From Pseudomonas sp. Bc-h (GTDB taxonomy: Bacteria; Pseudomonadota; Gammaproteobacteria; Pseudomonadales; Pseudomonadaceae): 64,000 nucleotides of DNA. A model generated the notes under the pieces. That model saw nothing but the letters and a program-made list of their open reading frames with translations, made no database searches and was not told where the DNA came from. The translations under genes were made by a program, and so were the position numbers. How positions within the stretch are numbered: position 1 is the stretch's first letter; each line of letters starts with the position of its first letter. Shown piece after piece: positions 18,949-27,483 of the stretch. The DNA lies in assembly GCF_002080045.1 (NCBI RefSeq), contig NZ_MUIN01000004.1:146-64145 (forward strand), in the 5' to 3' direction.

Positions 18949-20430
18949 TCAACTTTCCGGCGTCTGCTCCGCCAGTGCTACCGCGCGGAACATGGCGCGG
19001 CGCTTGTTCAGGGTTTCTTCCCACTCAAGCGCAGGCACCGAATCGGCAACGATCCCGCCGCCAGCCTGGACGTGCAGCTCTCCGTTCTTGATCACTGCGG
19101 TGCGGATGGCAATTGCAGTGTCCATGTTGCCGTTCCACGCCAGATATCCCACGGCCCCGCCGTAGACGCCACGCTTGACCGGCTCCAACTCGTCGATGAT
19201 TTCCATCGCACGAATTTTCGGTGCGCCCGACAAAGTACCCGCTGGCAGAATGGCGCGAAGTGCGTCCATCGCCGTCAGCCCGCTTTTCAGTTGGCCGGTG
19301 ACGTTGGACACGATATGCATCACGTTGGAATAACGTTCGATGACCATCTTCTCGGTGAGCTTCACCGAGCCGATTTCCGAGACGCGGCCAGTATCGTTAC
19401 GGCCCAGATCGATGAGCATCAAGTGCTCGGCGATTTCCTTGTCATCGGAAAGCAGGTCAACTTCCAGCGCGTGGTCCGCTTCTTCGGTCGCGCCGCGAGG
19501 GCGAGTTCCGGCGATTGGCCGTACGGTGATCAGGTTGTCTTCGACGCGCACCAGCACTTCCGGCGAACTGCCGACGACGTGGAAATCGCCGAAGTTGAAG
19601 AAATACATGTACGGCGTCGGGTTGAAGCAACGCAGTGCGCGATAAAGATCGATCGGCGCCGCCTTGAAGTCGATCGACATCCGCTGCGACGGCACGACCT
19701 GCATGCAGTCGCCCGCCAGGATGTATTCCTTAATGGTGTCGACAGCTTTCTCGTAATCGCTCTGAGTGAAACTCGAACGGAACACCGGATCGGCCGCTTG
19801 CGGACGCGTCAGGTCCAGGCCACGACGTGGCGTGATCGGCTGACGCAGTTTTTCCATCAACTGTTCCAAGCGCGCGAGACCACTTTCGTAAGCTTCGGGC
19901 TGCGCTGGATCAACGAGCACGATCGCGTGCATCTTCCCGGCCAGGTTGTCGAACACCACCACGGCATCGGACACCATCAACAGGATGTCCGGCACGCCCA
20001 GCGGATCAGGATTCGGGCATGCACCCAGACGCTGTTCCACGTAACGCACGCAGTCGTAACCGAAGTAGCCCACCAGGCCGCCATTGAAGCGAGGAAGACC
20101 TGCAATGGTCGGGACGTTGTAACGCGCCTTGAAGGTTTCGACGAAGGCCAACGGGTCTTCGGCTTCCAGGCTTTCGATCTCGACGCCGTCAAGGGTCACG
20201 CTGATCTTGTGCTCATGCACTCGCATCACGGTGCGACATGGCAGACCGATGATCGAATAACGGCCCCACTTCTCGCCGCCCTGAACGGACTCCAGCAGAT
20301 AGGAGTTCGGCTCGTCGGCCAGTTTGAGGTAGATCGACAGCGGCGTGTCGAAGTCGGCCAGGGTTTCAAGGGCAAGCGGGATGCGGTTGTAGCCTTCAGC
20401 GCCCAAACGCAGGAATTCTTCGCGGATCAT
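18949..20430 (-). CDS. trpE: Anthranilate synthase component I
   Basis: A 493-residue chorismate-using enzyme that makes anthranilate with TrpG. The [15 protein letters not shown] segment near residues 45-60 forms the Trp feedback site. The C-terminal catalytic half carries PSQRMS, GTRPRG and [12 protein letters not shown] motifs. It lies 69 bp after the end of gph on the same strand, with a Trp-Arg-Trp leader and a GCCGG/CCGGC hairpin in between. This suggests both read-through from rpe-gph and attenuation. Confidence 0.97.
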   Translation of the reverse strand: MIREEFLRLGAEGYNRIPLALETLADFDTPLSIYLKLADEPNSYLLESVQGGEKWGRYSIIGLPCRTVMRVHEHKISVTLDGVEIESLEAEDPLAFVETFKARYNVPTIAGLPRFNGGLVGYFGYDCVRYVEQRLGACPNPDPLGVPDILLMVSDAVVVFDNLAGKMHAIVLVDPAQPEAYESGLARLEQLMEKLRQPITPRRGLDLTRPQAADPVFRSSFTQSDYEKAVDTIKEYILAGDCMQVVPSQRMSIDFKAAPIDLYRALRCFNPTPYMYFFNFGDFHVVGSSPEVLVRVEDNLITVRPIAGTRPRGATEEADHALEVDLLSDDKEIAEHLMLIDLGRNDTGRVSEIGSVKLTEKMVIERYSNVMHIVSNVTGQLKSGLTAMDALRAILPAGTLSGAPKIRAMEIIDELEPVKRGVYGGAVGYLAWNGNMDTAIAIRTAVIKNGELHVQAGGGIVADSVPALEWEETLNKRRAMFRAVALAEQTPES

Positions 20431-20475
20431 GATCAGCCTCGTGGTCTGAGGTAAAACGGTCAGGTGTGCAAACGC

Positions 20476-20489
20476 GCCGGAGAGCCGGC
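20476..20489 (-). promoter_or_regulatory. Leader hairpin upstream of trpE
   Basis: GCCGG and CCGGC pair across a 4-base loop, 10 nt after the leader stop. The 3' arm continues into GGCGCG, which can also pair with CGCGCC at the last codons of the leader peptide. That gives two mutually exclusive structures, as expected of an attenuator. Only a short GTTT follows. Confidence 0.55.
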
Positions 20490-20499
20490 CAGATTCAAG

Positions 20500-20544
20500 T
20501 CAGGCGCGCCAACGCCAACGGGCCAAGGCCTTGATGACTTTCAT
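20500..20544 (-). CDS. trpL: trp leader peptide upstream of trpE, nested in gph
   Basis: An internal ATG at 20544 in the gph frame opens 14 codons, MKVIKALARWRWRA, and shares the gph stop codon. It matches the trpG leader peptide at 12 of 14 residues. Ribosomes finishing gph would also read the two Trp codons, so attenuation of trpE could work with or without a separate initiation here. Whether a free peptide is made is inference; no clear ribosome site precedes the ATG. Confidence 0.6.
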   Translation of the reverse strand: MKVIKALARWRWRA

Positions 20545-21330
20545 CCAGAGTTTGCGAGTGACCACCACGATGGATTCTCTAAAGGAGGGAGATTTGACGT
20601 CGGGCAACGTTATCTCAGCCCCATCTTCTAAGCAACCGCCAGTGCAACCCGTAATCAGTTTGCGCAAATCATCGATTACCAATGCCGGCGATTCCTCGGC
20701 AATCGGACGACCGTGGTTGTAGCCATAACTAAGCGCGACACAGCTGACGCCCGCAGCCTTCGCCGCCAGTACATCGTTGCGCGAGTCGCCGACAAACAGC
20801 GATTGCGAACCCGACGCGCCGGCCATCTTCATCACGAAGAACAGCGCCGCAGGATCAGGTTTCTGCTGTGGCAAGGTATCGCCACCGACGATCCAGCGAA
20901 AGAAACGGCCAAGCTTCATGTCATCCAGCAAGGGCGCGACAAACTGCTCGGGCTTGTTGGTGATGAGGGCCATTTCCACGCCATTTTTTTGCAGCCACTT
21001 CAGCGCTTCACGCACGCCAGGATAGACCTTGGTCAGGGAGTGATCGCCGCCATAGGCTTCCATGAATATGGCCAGCGCCGATTCAGTGGAGGCCTCATCG
21101 ACGCTGGAGTGATCCATGTCGTTGGCCAGCGCGCGACGCACAAGCACCCGTACGCCGTTGCCGATCCAGTCGCGTACACGCTCGATGCCCGCAGGCGCAC
21201 GGCCGAGCTGAAGCAGGGTTTTGTCCACAGCTGCGGCCAGGTCCGGCACCGAGTCGACCAACGTCCCATCCAGATCGAACATGATCAGTTTGGGGAGGCG
21301 ACCCGGAAACAGCTGTTCGAAGCCGCTCAT
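20500..21330 (-). CDS. gph: Phosphoglycolate phosphatase
   Basis: A 276-residue HAD-superfamily phosphatase that removes 2-phosphoglycolate formed by DNA repair or oxygenation. Motif I is FDLDGTLVDS with D19 and D21, motif II is ITNKP, and motif IV is VGDSRNDVLAAKAAG. About 40 C-terminal residues extend past the HAD core and end in a basic ARWRWRA tail that is identical to a trp leader peptide, so the tail may exist for regulation and not catalysis. The ATG at 21330 overlaps the rpe stop by one base (TGATG), giving translational coupling. The gene feeds directly into trpE. Confidence 0.93.
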   Translation of the reverse strand: MSGFEQLFPGRLPKLIMFDLDGTLVDSVPDLAAAVDKTLLQLGRAPAGIERVRDWIGNGVRVLVRRALANDMDHSSVDEASTESALAIFMEAYGGDHSLTKVYPGVREALKWLQKNGVEMALITNKPEQFVAPLLDDMKLGRFFRWIVGGDTLPQQKPDPAALFFVMKMAGASGSQSLFVGDSRNDVLAAKAAGVSCVALSYGYNHGRPIAEESPALVIDDLRKLITGCTGGCLEDGAEITLPDVKSPSFRESIVVVTRKLWMKVIKALARWRWRA

Positions 21331-22001
21331 CAACGAGCCAACGCCAGTTCTGCGCGCATTTTCTCAATGACCTCTTGGTAGTCGGGCGCATTGAAGATAG
21401 CTGAACCTGCAACAAACGTATCGGCGCCAGCGGCGGCGATTTCACGGATGTTGTTGACGTTGACGCCGCCGTCGATTTCCAGACGGATATCACGGCCGGA
21501 AGCATCGATGAGCGCGCGGGCTTCGCGCAGCTTGTTGAGCGTGCCGGGAATGAACTTCTGACCGCCGAAGCCCGGGTTTACGCTCATGAGCAGGATCATG
21601 TCGACCTTGTCCATGACGTATTCGAGCAGGTTCAGCGGGGTCGCCGGGTTGAACACCAGGCCCGACTTGCAACCGCCTTCGCGGATCAGCTGCAGGGAAC
21701 GGTCGATGTGCTGGGTCGCTTCCGGATGGAAGGTAATGTAGGTCGCGCCTGCTTCGACGAAGTCGCCGATGATGCGATCCACCGGGCTGACCATCAGGTG
21801 TACGTCGATGGGCGCCGTGATGCCGTACTTGCGCAACGCCGCGCAGACCATCGGACCGATGGTGAGGTTGGGGACGTAGTGGTTGTCCATGACGTCGAAG
21901 TGGACGATGTCGGCGCCAGCGGCCAGGACATTGTCGACTTCCTGACCCAGACGGGCGAAATCGGCGGACAGAATCGACGGAGCAATAGCGAAGGGCTGCA
22001 T
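21330..22001 (-). CDS. rpe: Ribulose-phosphate 3-epimerase
   Basis: A 223-residue metal-dependent (beta-alpha)8 barrel that interconverts ribulose-5-phosphate and xylulose-5-phosphate. Metal ligands are visible as H34 and D36 in VHFDVMDN, with DVHLMV and LEIDGG later. The start at 22001 is preceded by AAGGTG. It is the first gene of an rpe-gph-trpE unit, linking pentose phosphate chemistry with aromatic synthesis. The 233 bp upstream hold a REP-type repeat but no gene. Confidence 0.96.
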   Translation of the reverse strand: MQPFAIAPSILSADFARLGQEVDNVLAAGADIVHFDVMDNHYVPNLTIGPMVCAALRKYGITAPIDVHLMVSPVDRIIGDFVEAGATYITFHPEATQHIDRSLQLIREGGCKSGLVFNPATPLNLLEYVMDKVDMILLMSVNPGFGGQKFIPGTLNKLREARALIDASGRDIRLEIDGGVNVNNIREIAAAGADTFVAGSAIFNAPDYQEVIEKMRAELALAR

Positions 22002-22114
22002 GACGCACCTTTTTTGAGCGAAATCACGGTGGCGCGCATTGTACTCCAAGAGTTTGAAACATGGGTTGTGTGGCGGATGAATGCGGTTTTACGTGAATCC
22101 GTACGCGGTCCATC

Positions 22115-22212
22115 GTGGGAGCTGCCGGCGGTTACGACGATGAGAGCCGCATCTGGACGAAAGCGGTGTCAGGCACCGCATCGCCACCGTCGTGACCTCC
22201 GGCAGCTCCCAC
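22115..22212. repeat. Large REP-doublet inverted repeat
   Basis: Perfect 14-bp arms, GTGGGAGCTGCCGG (22115-22128) and CCGGCAGCTCCCAC (22199-22212), enclose about 70 bp with a smaller CGGTG/CACCG hairpin. It lies between the rpe start and the permease stop. The size and form fit a Pseudomonas REP doublet mobilised by a RAYT transposase, although no such transposase lies in the window. Confidence 0.75.
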
Positions 22213-22234
22213 AGAGGATCGTGATAAGCCGGGA

Positions 22235-23659
22235 TCAATCCACCAACGCTTCTTCCTTGATGCGCTCAGGCTTGACGGGCGGCTTGGCGTCCACGGCTTT
22301 CAAATCCTTGCTGAAGGTGCCGTCCACTTCGCCCTTGAAGAAGTTCTTGCCGTAGATCAGCAGACACAGCACGACACCGATACCGAATGCCCAGCTTGCG
22401 CCCTTGATGGCCAGGACCGCCCCGATCACCCCTGCAATTCCCAGGTCACGCTGGCTGCGCGCTTCGAGGATCCCCAGACGCACGCTCACGTATCCCTGAA
22501 TCAGCAACGTCAGCGACAGCGCCACACCGAGGATGGGTTGTACCAGCGTCACCACCGGCAACAGCAGCAGGCCGGTATTGGTCCCCCAACGGAATGAGCC
22601 AACGCCGCCGATGATCGACTGCATTGCCTTCGGCCCGCCTTTGAAACGTTCGATCACGACCACCAGCATCGCGGCCCATTTCGGGCCGCACATGGCGACG
22701 TCGGGGCCGAAGATGCTCATGAAGGCGTTGCGGGCACCGAAGATCAGGTGCGCGCGGTCGGGGTTGTAGTCCACGACTTCATCGGTACGGACAGTTTCCG
22801 CTTCATCGAGTAGGGATTTCGCACTGAGTACGTCGCCAAAAACGATGATGTAGACCGCCAGCATGGTCGGCAGCGCCGAGATGAACATCGACAGCGGCGG
22901 CATGCCCAGCCCGAATACGGTGTAGTTGCTCCACAGCCCCGCGAAGTCCGGTTTGCTGATGCCCCACTGGATGGTCGGCCACGCGGCTTCACCAAACAGC
23001 GGCGCAATCACCACCGCCAGCAGAATAATCGGCAGGATTCCCAGTTTGGCGAAGTTCCACCAGAACCGGTTGCGCTGTTTCAGTTCGTTGAAGTGTTGAG
23101 AAAAGATCAGGTAGAAGGCAATGCCGACTGCGATGGAAATGGTCCAGGGCAGCACGTTGAATTTGCCACCGACCTGAAACACGGCGATCACGGCGCTCAA
23201 TCCGGCGCCGACAATGATCCCCGACTTGATCGCCGACGGCACATATTCCACGACCTTCTTCGCCATCCCTGTTGCCCCCAGTGCAATCGAGAAAACCCCG
23301 AGCATCAACTGGAAGGCAATCAAGGCATGGACACGCTCCGGGCCCATGGGAAATTGCGCGCAGTAGGCCATCAACAGCGGAACCGCCGGGGTGATCCAGC
23401 CGGGGACCGTCGGATCACCGAGCAGATGGTGGGTGAGATACAGCAAGCCGTTGAGCATCACCACTGCCAGCGCCACTTCGAAGGGCATGCCCAGCAGTTC
23501 GGTCATCAGCGGGATGGCAGCCAGATCCACGGCGCACATCAGCAGGCCTTGCAGGTAGTCAGGCATCTCGAACTTGTAGTGAATGAACGGCAACCGGACC
23601 TTGAACGGGCCGAGCGGGATGTAGGGGCTTTCGCTCCGCTGTTGGGGAGTGTTGGACAT
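22235..23659 (-). CDS. Multi-pass permease (NCS2/SulP-like fold), substrate unknown
   Basis: A 474-residue integral membrane protein with about twelve hydrophobic segments. Pairing of repeats around GWITPAVPLLM and a later GPDVAMCGPKWAA stretch resembles nucleobase and SulP-type carriers, but the match is weak and I do not assign a substrate. The last 40 residues are a charged cytoplasmic tail. The ATG at 23659 has AGGTG 6 bp upstream. It lies 85 bp after an iron-dependent alcohol dehydrogenase gene, and both follow a sigma54 promoter and an activator gene. The layout suggests uptake of an alcohol, or of a compound that yields one. Confidence 0.7.
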   Translation of the reverse strand: MSNTPQQRSESPYIPLGPFKVRLPFIHYKFEMPDYLQGLLMCAVDLAAIPLMTELLGMPFEVALAVVMLNGLLYLTHHLLGDPTVPGWITPAVPLLMAYCAQFPMGPERVHALIAFQLMLGVFSIALGATGMAKKVVEYVPSAIKSGIIVGAGLSAVIAVFQVGGKFNVLPWTISIAVGIAFYLIFSQHFNELKQRNRFWWNFAKLGILPIILLAVVIAPLFGEAAWPTIQWGISKPDFAGLWSNYTVFGLGMPPLSMFISALPTMLAVYIIVFGDVLSAKSLLDEAETVRTDEVVDYNPDRAHLIFGARNAFMSIFGPDVAMCGPKWAAMLVVVIERFKGGPKAMQSIIGGVGSFRWGTNTGLLLLPVVTLVQPILGVALSLTLLIQGYVSVRLGILEARSQRDLGIAGVIGAVLAIKGASWAFGIGVVLCLLIYGKNFFKGEVDGTFSKDLKAVDAKPPVKPERIKEEALVD

Positions 23660-23744
23660 TGAGTGCACCTGTTTTATTGGTCTTATTTGTGTGTCTTGAA
23701 GCGGCAGACGCCCGTGCGCGTGGCCGGGCGTCGTGGTCTCGGGA

Positions 23745-24908
23745 TCAGTAGGCTGCGCGGTAGATCTTCTCGATATCGGCGGCGGTCAATTTACGGGGGT
23801 TATTGCGCATCAGGCGGTCAATCTTGCTGGCCTCTTCAGCCATCGCAGGAATGGCATCTTCGGGGACGTTGAAACTGCGCATGCCGGACGGGATATCCAC
23901 AGCGGCGCAAAGATCGGCCATGGCTTTGACGGCCTGATCGGCAGCGTCCTTGTCGCTCAGGTCGGCGACACGCACGCACATGGCTTCGGCGATGTCCCGG
24001 AAGCGCTCGACGCAAGCCATCTTGTTCCACTCCATTACGTACGGCAGCAGCAGGGCATTGCTCACGCCGTGGGCGATGTTGAATCGCCCACCCAACGGAT
24101 AGGCCAGCGCATGCACCGCGCCTACGCCCGCATTGCCGAATGCCATCCCGGCCATGAGGCTGGCGGTGGCCATATCCTCTCGGGCTTGCAGATTCGAAGG
24201 ATTGGCGTATGCCTTGGGCAGCGCCTTGGCGATCAGCTTGATGGCGCCCAGCGCGATGGCGTCGGTAATCGGAGAGGCATTGACCGACAGATACGATTCG
24301 ACCGCATGCACCAGCGCATCGACACCGCTTGCCGCTGTCACGCTGCGCGGGCAGGTCAGGGTCATGATCGGGCTGACCAGAGCAACGTCCGGCAGCAGGT
24401 AGTCGCTGACGATGCCCTTTTTCAGCTGGGCCTCTTTGTCGGAGAAGATCGCCACGTTGGTCACTTCCGAGCCAGTGCCTGCCGTGGTCGGAATGGCAAT
24501 CAGCGAAGGACCTTTGCGCTTTACCAGATCGACGCCAAACAACTCAGTCAGCGGGCCTTCGTGACCTGCAAACGCCGCCACGCCTTTGGCGATATCAATA
24601 GCACTGCCGCCACCCAGCCCGATCAAACCGTCGTGTCCACCTTCGCGATAGGCGCGGGTGCAGTCCTCAACGATAGAGATTTCAGGCTCGGGTTTGACCT
24701 GATCGAAAATGCCGTAACGACGTCCGCCCAACTGGGCTAGCGCCAGATCGACGGTGCCGGACTTGACCAGAATGGCGTCGGTGACGATCAGGGGATTGTT
24801 GACGTTGAGGCGGGTCAGCTCGGCGGCAAGCTGCTCAATGGCGGCAGGGCCGGTGATCAGCTTGTTGGCGATTTTGAAAGCGCTGATTTTGGAGGCAGAG
24901 GTGCTCAT
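23745..24908 (-). CDS. Iron-containing (group III) alcohol dehydrogenase
   Basis: A 387-residue NAD(P)-dependent dehydrogenase of the Fe-ADH family. The cofactor loop is GLGGGSAIDIAKG, followed by TTAGTGSEVTN. Metal ligands occur in DALVHAVESY (Asp and His), GAVHALAYPLGG and FNIAHGVSNALLLP (His). Known members act on propanediol, 4-hydroxybutyrate, methanol or threonine-like alcohols, and the sequence alone does not choose between them. A good sigma54 promoter lies about 55 bp upstream of the start, and the adjacent PAS/AAA+ gene encodes the likely activator. It is co-oriented with the permease. Confidence 0.9.
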   Translation of the reverse strand: MSTSASKISAFKIANKLITGPAAIEQLAAELTRLNVNNPLIVTDAILVKSGTVDLALAQLGGRRYGIFDQVKPEPEISIVEDCTRAYREGGHDGLIGLGGGSAIDIAKGVAAFAGHEGPLTELFGVDLVKRKGPSLIAIPTTAGTGSEVTNVAIFSDKEAQLKKGIVSDYLLPDVALVSPIMTLTCPRSVTAASGVDALVHAVESYLSVNASPITDAIALGAIKLIAKALPKAYANPSNLQAREDMATASLMAGMAFGNAGVGAVHALAYPLGGRFNIAHGVSNALLLPYVMEWNKMACVERFRDIAEAMCVRVADLSDKDAADQAVKAMADLCAAVDIPSGMRSFNVPEDAIPAMAEEASKIDRLMRNNPRKLTAADIEKIYRAAY

Positions 24909-24958
24909 CGGGCTCGTCCTGTGTGCGTTGTTTTATTGGAAGACGTGCCGGAACAGAT

Positions 24959-24975
24959 AGCGAAAGCTGTGCCAA
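24959..24975 (-). promoter_or_regulatory. Sigma54 promoter of the dehydrogenase-permease unit
   Basis: On the minus strand the site reads TTGGCACAGCTTTCGCT, with the invariant GG and GC exactly 10 nt apart. Only one position of the -24 block and one of the -12 block differ from the TTGGCACG-N4-TTGCW consensus. The predicted start is near 24949, giving a 40-nt leader before the dehydrogenase. Confidence 0.8.
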
Positions 24976-25049
24976 TACGCGCAAGAGCCCATGAACTGGG
25001 GCTTTGCGCGATTCACCTGAGGTTTGAAGGGTTTTGACAGGGCAGTTCT

Positions 25050-25065
25050 GATCAGCTTTTTGATC
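25050..25065. promoter_or_regulatory. Candidate enhancer site for the sigma54 activator
   Basis: GATCA and TGATC form an inverted repeat with a 6-bp spacer, about 90 bp upstream of the -12 element. That is a usual distance for an activator-binding site. The repeat is short and AT-rich, so this is tentative. Confidence 0.35.
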
Positions 25066-25090
25066 GAATTAAGGGGCCTTGATTGAAATC

Positions 25091-26464
25091 CTAATCAGAA
25101 CGCTCCCAGCGTTTCATCTTCTGCACCACCGTCGCCTGGCTGACACCCAATGCCTTGGCCGCCAGGCGCGTGGTCTTGTGAGCCTGCAATGCGGCGCGAA
25201 TCGCCGAACGTTCGGCGTTCTCCAATACCTTGCGCAGGGGCAGGCGGCTGTCGTCGGTGTTCTGCGGATTGAGGTTGAGGATTTCCTCGGGCAGATCCAG
25301 CGCCTCGATGGTCCCGGTCTGATTGGTCACCACCAGCCGCTCGACGATGTTGATCAACTCGCGAATGTTGCCCGGCCAGGCGTATTCGCACATCAGGTCG
25401 AGGGCTTCGAGGCTCCATTGCAGTTGCCGCTCGTAGCGGACGTTGAAGCTCTCGAGGTAGTAATGCAGCAGTGGCGGGATTTCTTCGCTGCGCTCGCGCA
25501 AAGCCGGAATGTTGATCGGCACCACGTTGAGCCGGTAATACAGATCAGCGCGAAAACGCCCTTCCGCCACCAGCTGTTTGAGGTCGTGGTGAGTCGCGCT
25601 GATGATGCGTACGTCGACCTCTTTCAACTCCAGCCCGCCGACCGGAATAAAGCGGTTTTCCTCGATGACCTTGAGCAGTTTCACCTGGACCGGTAGCGGC
25701 AGGTCGCCGATTTCATCGAGGAACAAAGTGCCGTGATGCGCCAGCTCAAGCAGGCCGCGCTTGCCTTTCGGGCCTGCACCAGTGAACGCGCCAGGGGCAT
25801 AGCCAAACAGTTCGGCTTCGATCAGGTTCTCCGGCAGCGCGCCGCAGTTAAGCGCCAGAAACGGCTCGCTGGCGCGAGGACTGGCGTTGTGAATGAACTG
25901 CGCGACGAGCGTTTTGCCGACACCGGTTTCGCCTTGCAGCAGGACTTTCACCGAACTGTTGGCGACTTGCCTGGCGAGGGCGAAGACTCGCCCCGAGACT
26001 TCCTGATCGGCCATCAACGGTGAGTGCAAAAGGTTGTCGCGCTGGCCGGCATGCAGCTTGGCGGTGCTGTTGCGCAGTTGTTTGAGTTGCTGAAGCTCGT
26101 CGCGCTCGTGCTTCATGCGCAGCAGTTCGGTCATGTCGCGAACGGTGCTGACGACGTAGGAAATGCGGTGTTCGGCGTCGAGAATCGGCGTGGCGCTGAC
26201 CAGCAGTTTCTTGCCTTGACTCAGGCTCTGCATCACCGAAACCGGACGGCCTTCCTGCAACACCCGCAATGAGGCGGATTGCGAGATGACCCCTTCCTTG
26301 ACCAGCTCCTGCATTGGACGGCCGATGAGGTCTGCACCGCTGAGACCGGTCAGACGCTCGTAGGCATGATTGACCTTGAGCGTCTTGCCGGCGCCGTCGG
26401 TGATATAGACGCCGTCATGCAGAGCGTTGAGCAGTTCTTCGAAACTGGCGTCGTTGACGTTCAC
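25091..26464 (-). CDS. PAS-domain sigma54-dependent transcriptional activator
   Basis: A 457-residue enhancer-binding protein. An N-terminal PAS domain (about 5-115) is followed by an AAA+ domain with Walker A GETGVGKT at 178-185 and the sigma54-contacting GAFTGA at 225-230, and by a Fis-type helix-turn-helix near 415-455 (RLAAKALGVSQATVVQKM). It begins with GTG, preceded by GGAG. The PAS domain suggests it senses a small molecule directly, with no partner kinase. It is encoded just upstream of the dehydrogenase and permease, on the same strand, with the sigma54 promoter in the gap. Confidence 0.92.
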   Translation of the reverse strand: MNVNDASFEELLNALHDGVYITDGAGKTLKVNHAYERLTGLSGADLIGRPMQELVKEGVISQSASLRVLQEGRPVSVMQSLSQGKKLLVSATPILDAEHRISYVVSTVRDMTELLRMKHERDELQQLKQLRNSTAKLHAGQRDNLLHSPLMADQEVSGRVFALARQVANSSVKVLLQGETGVGKTLVAQFIHNASPRASEPFLALNCGALPENLIEAELFGYAPGAFTGAGPKGKRGLLELAHHGTLFLDEIGDLPLPVQVKLLKVIEENRFIPVGGLELKEVDVRIISATHHDLKQLVAEGRFRADLYYRLNVVPINIPALRERSEEIPPLLHYYLESFNVRYERQLQWSLEALDLMCEYAWPGNIRELINIVERLVVTNQTGTIEALDLPEEILNLNPQNTDDSRLPLRKVLENAERSAIRAALQAHKTTRLAAKALGVSQATVVQKMKRWERSD

Positions 26465-26554
26465 CGAGGGGCTCCATGCGTGGGTTGGGAGCGGTGAAGT
26501 TTAAACGGTGTGGTGCGGGTTGCAGAGCAGACATTGGTCTTGAAAATGACTAAC

Positions 26555-26591
26555 GATGATCCTGCCCACGCAGAGCGCGGGCAGGATCATC
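26555..26591. repeat. REP-type hairpin with 13-bp arms
   Basis: GATGATCCTGCCC (26555-26567) pairs perfectly with GGGCAGGATCATC (26579-26591) across 11 bases. The core resembles the CCCACGC-GCG-GGG words common in fluorescent Pseudomonas repeats. It lies between the agtD stop and the start of the activator gene. No T-run follows on either strand. Confidence 0.7.
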
Positions 26592-26648
26592 ATTCGCGCG
26601 CAAGCGCCCTCCCACAGGACAGGTGTCGTGCTTCAGACGTGCCTCAGA

Positions 26649-27473
26649 TCACACCGCTGCCGTACGCAATTTCTCGCTGCGCCCACGCAACCACTCCAGC
26701 ACCAGCAACAGCACCACCGAAAAGCCGATCAGCAAGGTCGCGGCGGCGGCGATGGTCGGGCTGAGGTTTTCGCGGATGCCGCTGAACATCTGGCGAGGCA
26801 GGGTCGCCTGTTCGGGGCCGGCGAGGAAAAGCGTCACCACGACTTCATCGAACGAGGTGGCGAACGCGAACAACGCACCGGAAATCACCCCTGGGGCAAT
26901 CAGCGGCAGGGTCACGCGTCGGAAGGCGGTTACGGGTGACGCACCGAGACTCGCCGCCGCCCGCACCAGGTTGTAATTGAAGCCTTGCAGCGTTGCCGAC
27001 ACCGTGATGATCACGAACGGCACGCCCAGCACGGCATGCACCAGAATCAGCGAGGTGTAGCTGTTGCCCAGGCCCAGCGGCGCGAAGAACAGGTAGCTCG
27101 CGACACCGACGATCACCACAGGCACGACCATCGGCGAGATCACCAACGCCATCACCAGCGATTTGCCGGGGAAGTTGCTGCGGGTCAGTCCAATCGCAGC
27201 CAGTGTGCCGAACCCCATTGCCAGCACCGTGGCTGCCGGGGCGACGATCAGGCTGTTCTTCAACGCACGCATCCACTCGGCCGAACCGAAGAAGTCCTGA
27301 TACCAGTGCAGTGAGAAGCCTTGCAGCGGATAGACCAGAAAGCTGCCGGAGTTGAACGACAACGGCACGATCACCAGCACCGGAAGCACGAGGAACAACA
27401 GGATCAGCCCGCACATGATGCGCAGCGTGTAATACCAGACCCGCTCGATGGGCGAGGAATAAGGGCTCAACAT
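26649..27473 (-). CDS. agtD: ABC importer permease, PotC type (AgtD-like)
   Basis: A 274-residue inner-membrane permease with six membrane segments of the spermidine/putrescine-type ABC family. The conserved EAA loop appears as EAA-like RAAASLGASPVTAFRRVTLPL near residues 170-190, where the ATPase docks. It is the fourth gene of an ATPase, binding protein, permease, permease series. The same order and the same neighbours (agtSR before, rpe after) are found at the agtABCD locus of P. aeruginosa, which imports 4-aminobutyrate and 5-aminovalerate. That substrate is inferred from synteny. Confidence 0.82.
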   Translation of the reverse strand: MLSPYSSPIERVWYYTLRIMCGLILLFLVLPVLVIVPLSFNSGSFLVYPLQGFSLHWYQDFFGSAEWMRALKNSLIVAPAATVLAMGFGTLAAIGLTRSNFPGKSLVMALVISPMVVPVVIVGVASYLFFAPLGLGNSYTSLILVHAVLGVPFVIITVSATLQGFNYNLVRAAASLGASPVTAFRRVTLPLIAPGVISGALFAFATSFDEVVVTLFLAGPEQATLPRQMFSGIRENLSPTIAAAATLLIGFSVVLLLVLEWLRGRSEKLRTAAV

Positions 27474-27483
27474 ATCAGTCTCC

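Noticed and set aside
18928..20454. A 508-codon plus-strand reading frame
   Set aside because: It mirrors trpE, whose catalytic motifs are intact on the other strand.
23745..24908. Maleylacetate reductase
   Set aside because: The length and metal-binding His set fit general group III alcohol dehydrogenases, and no aromatic ring-cleavage gene is nearby.
22235..26464. A defence or toxin system
   Set aside because: All three genes have metabolic or regulatory folds, and nothing suggests nucleases, toxins or phage recognition.
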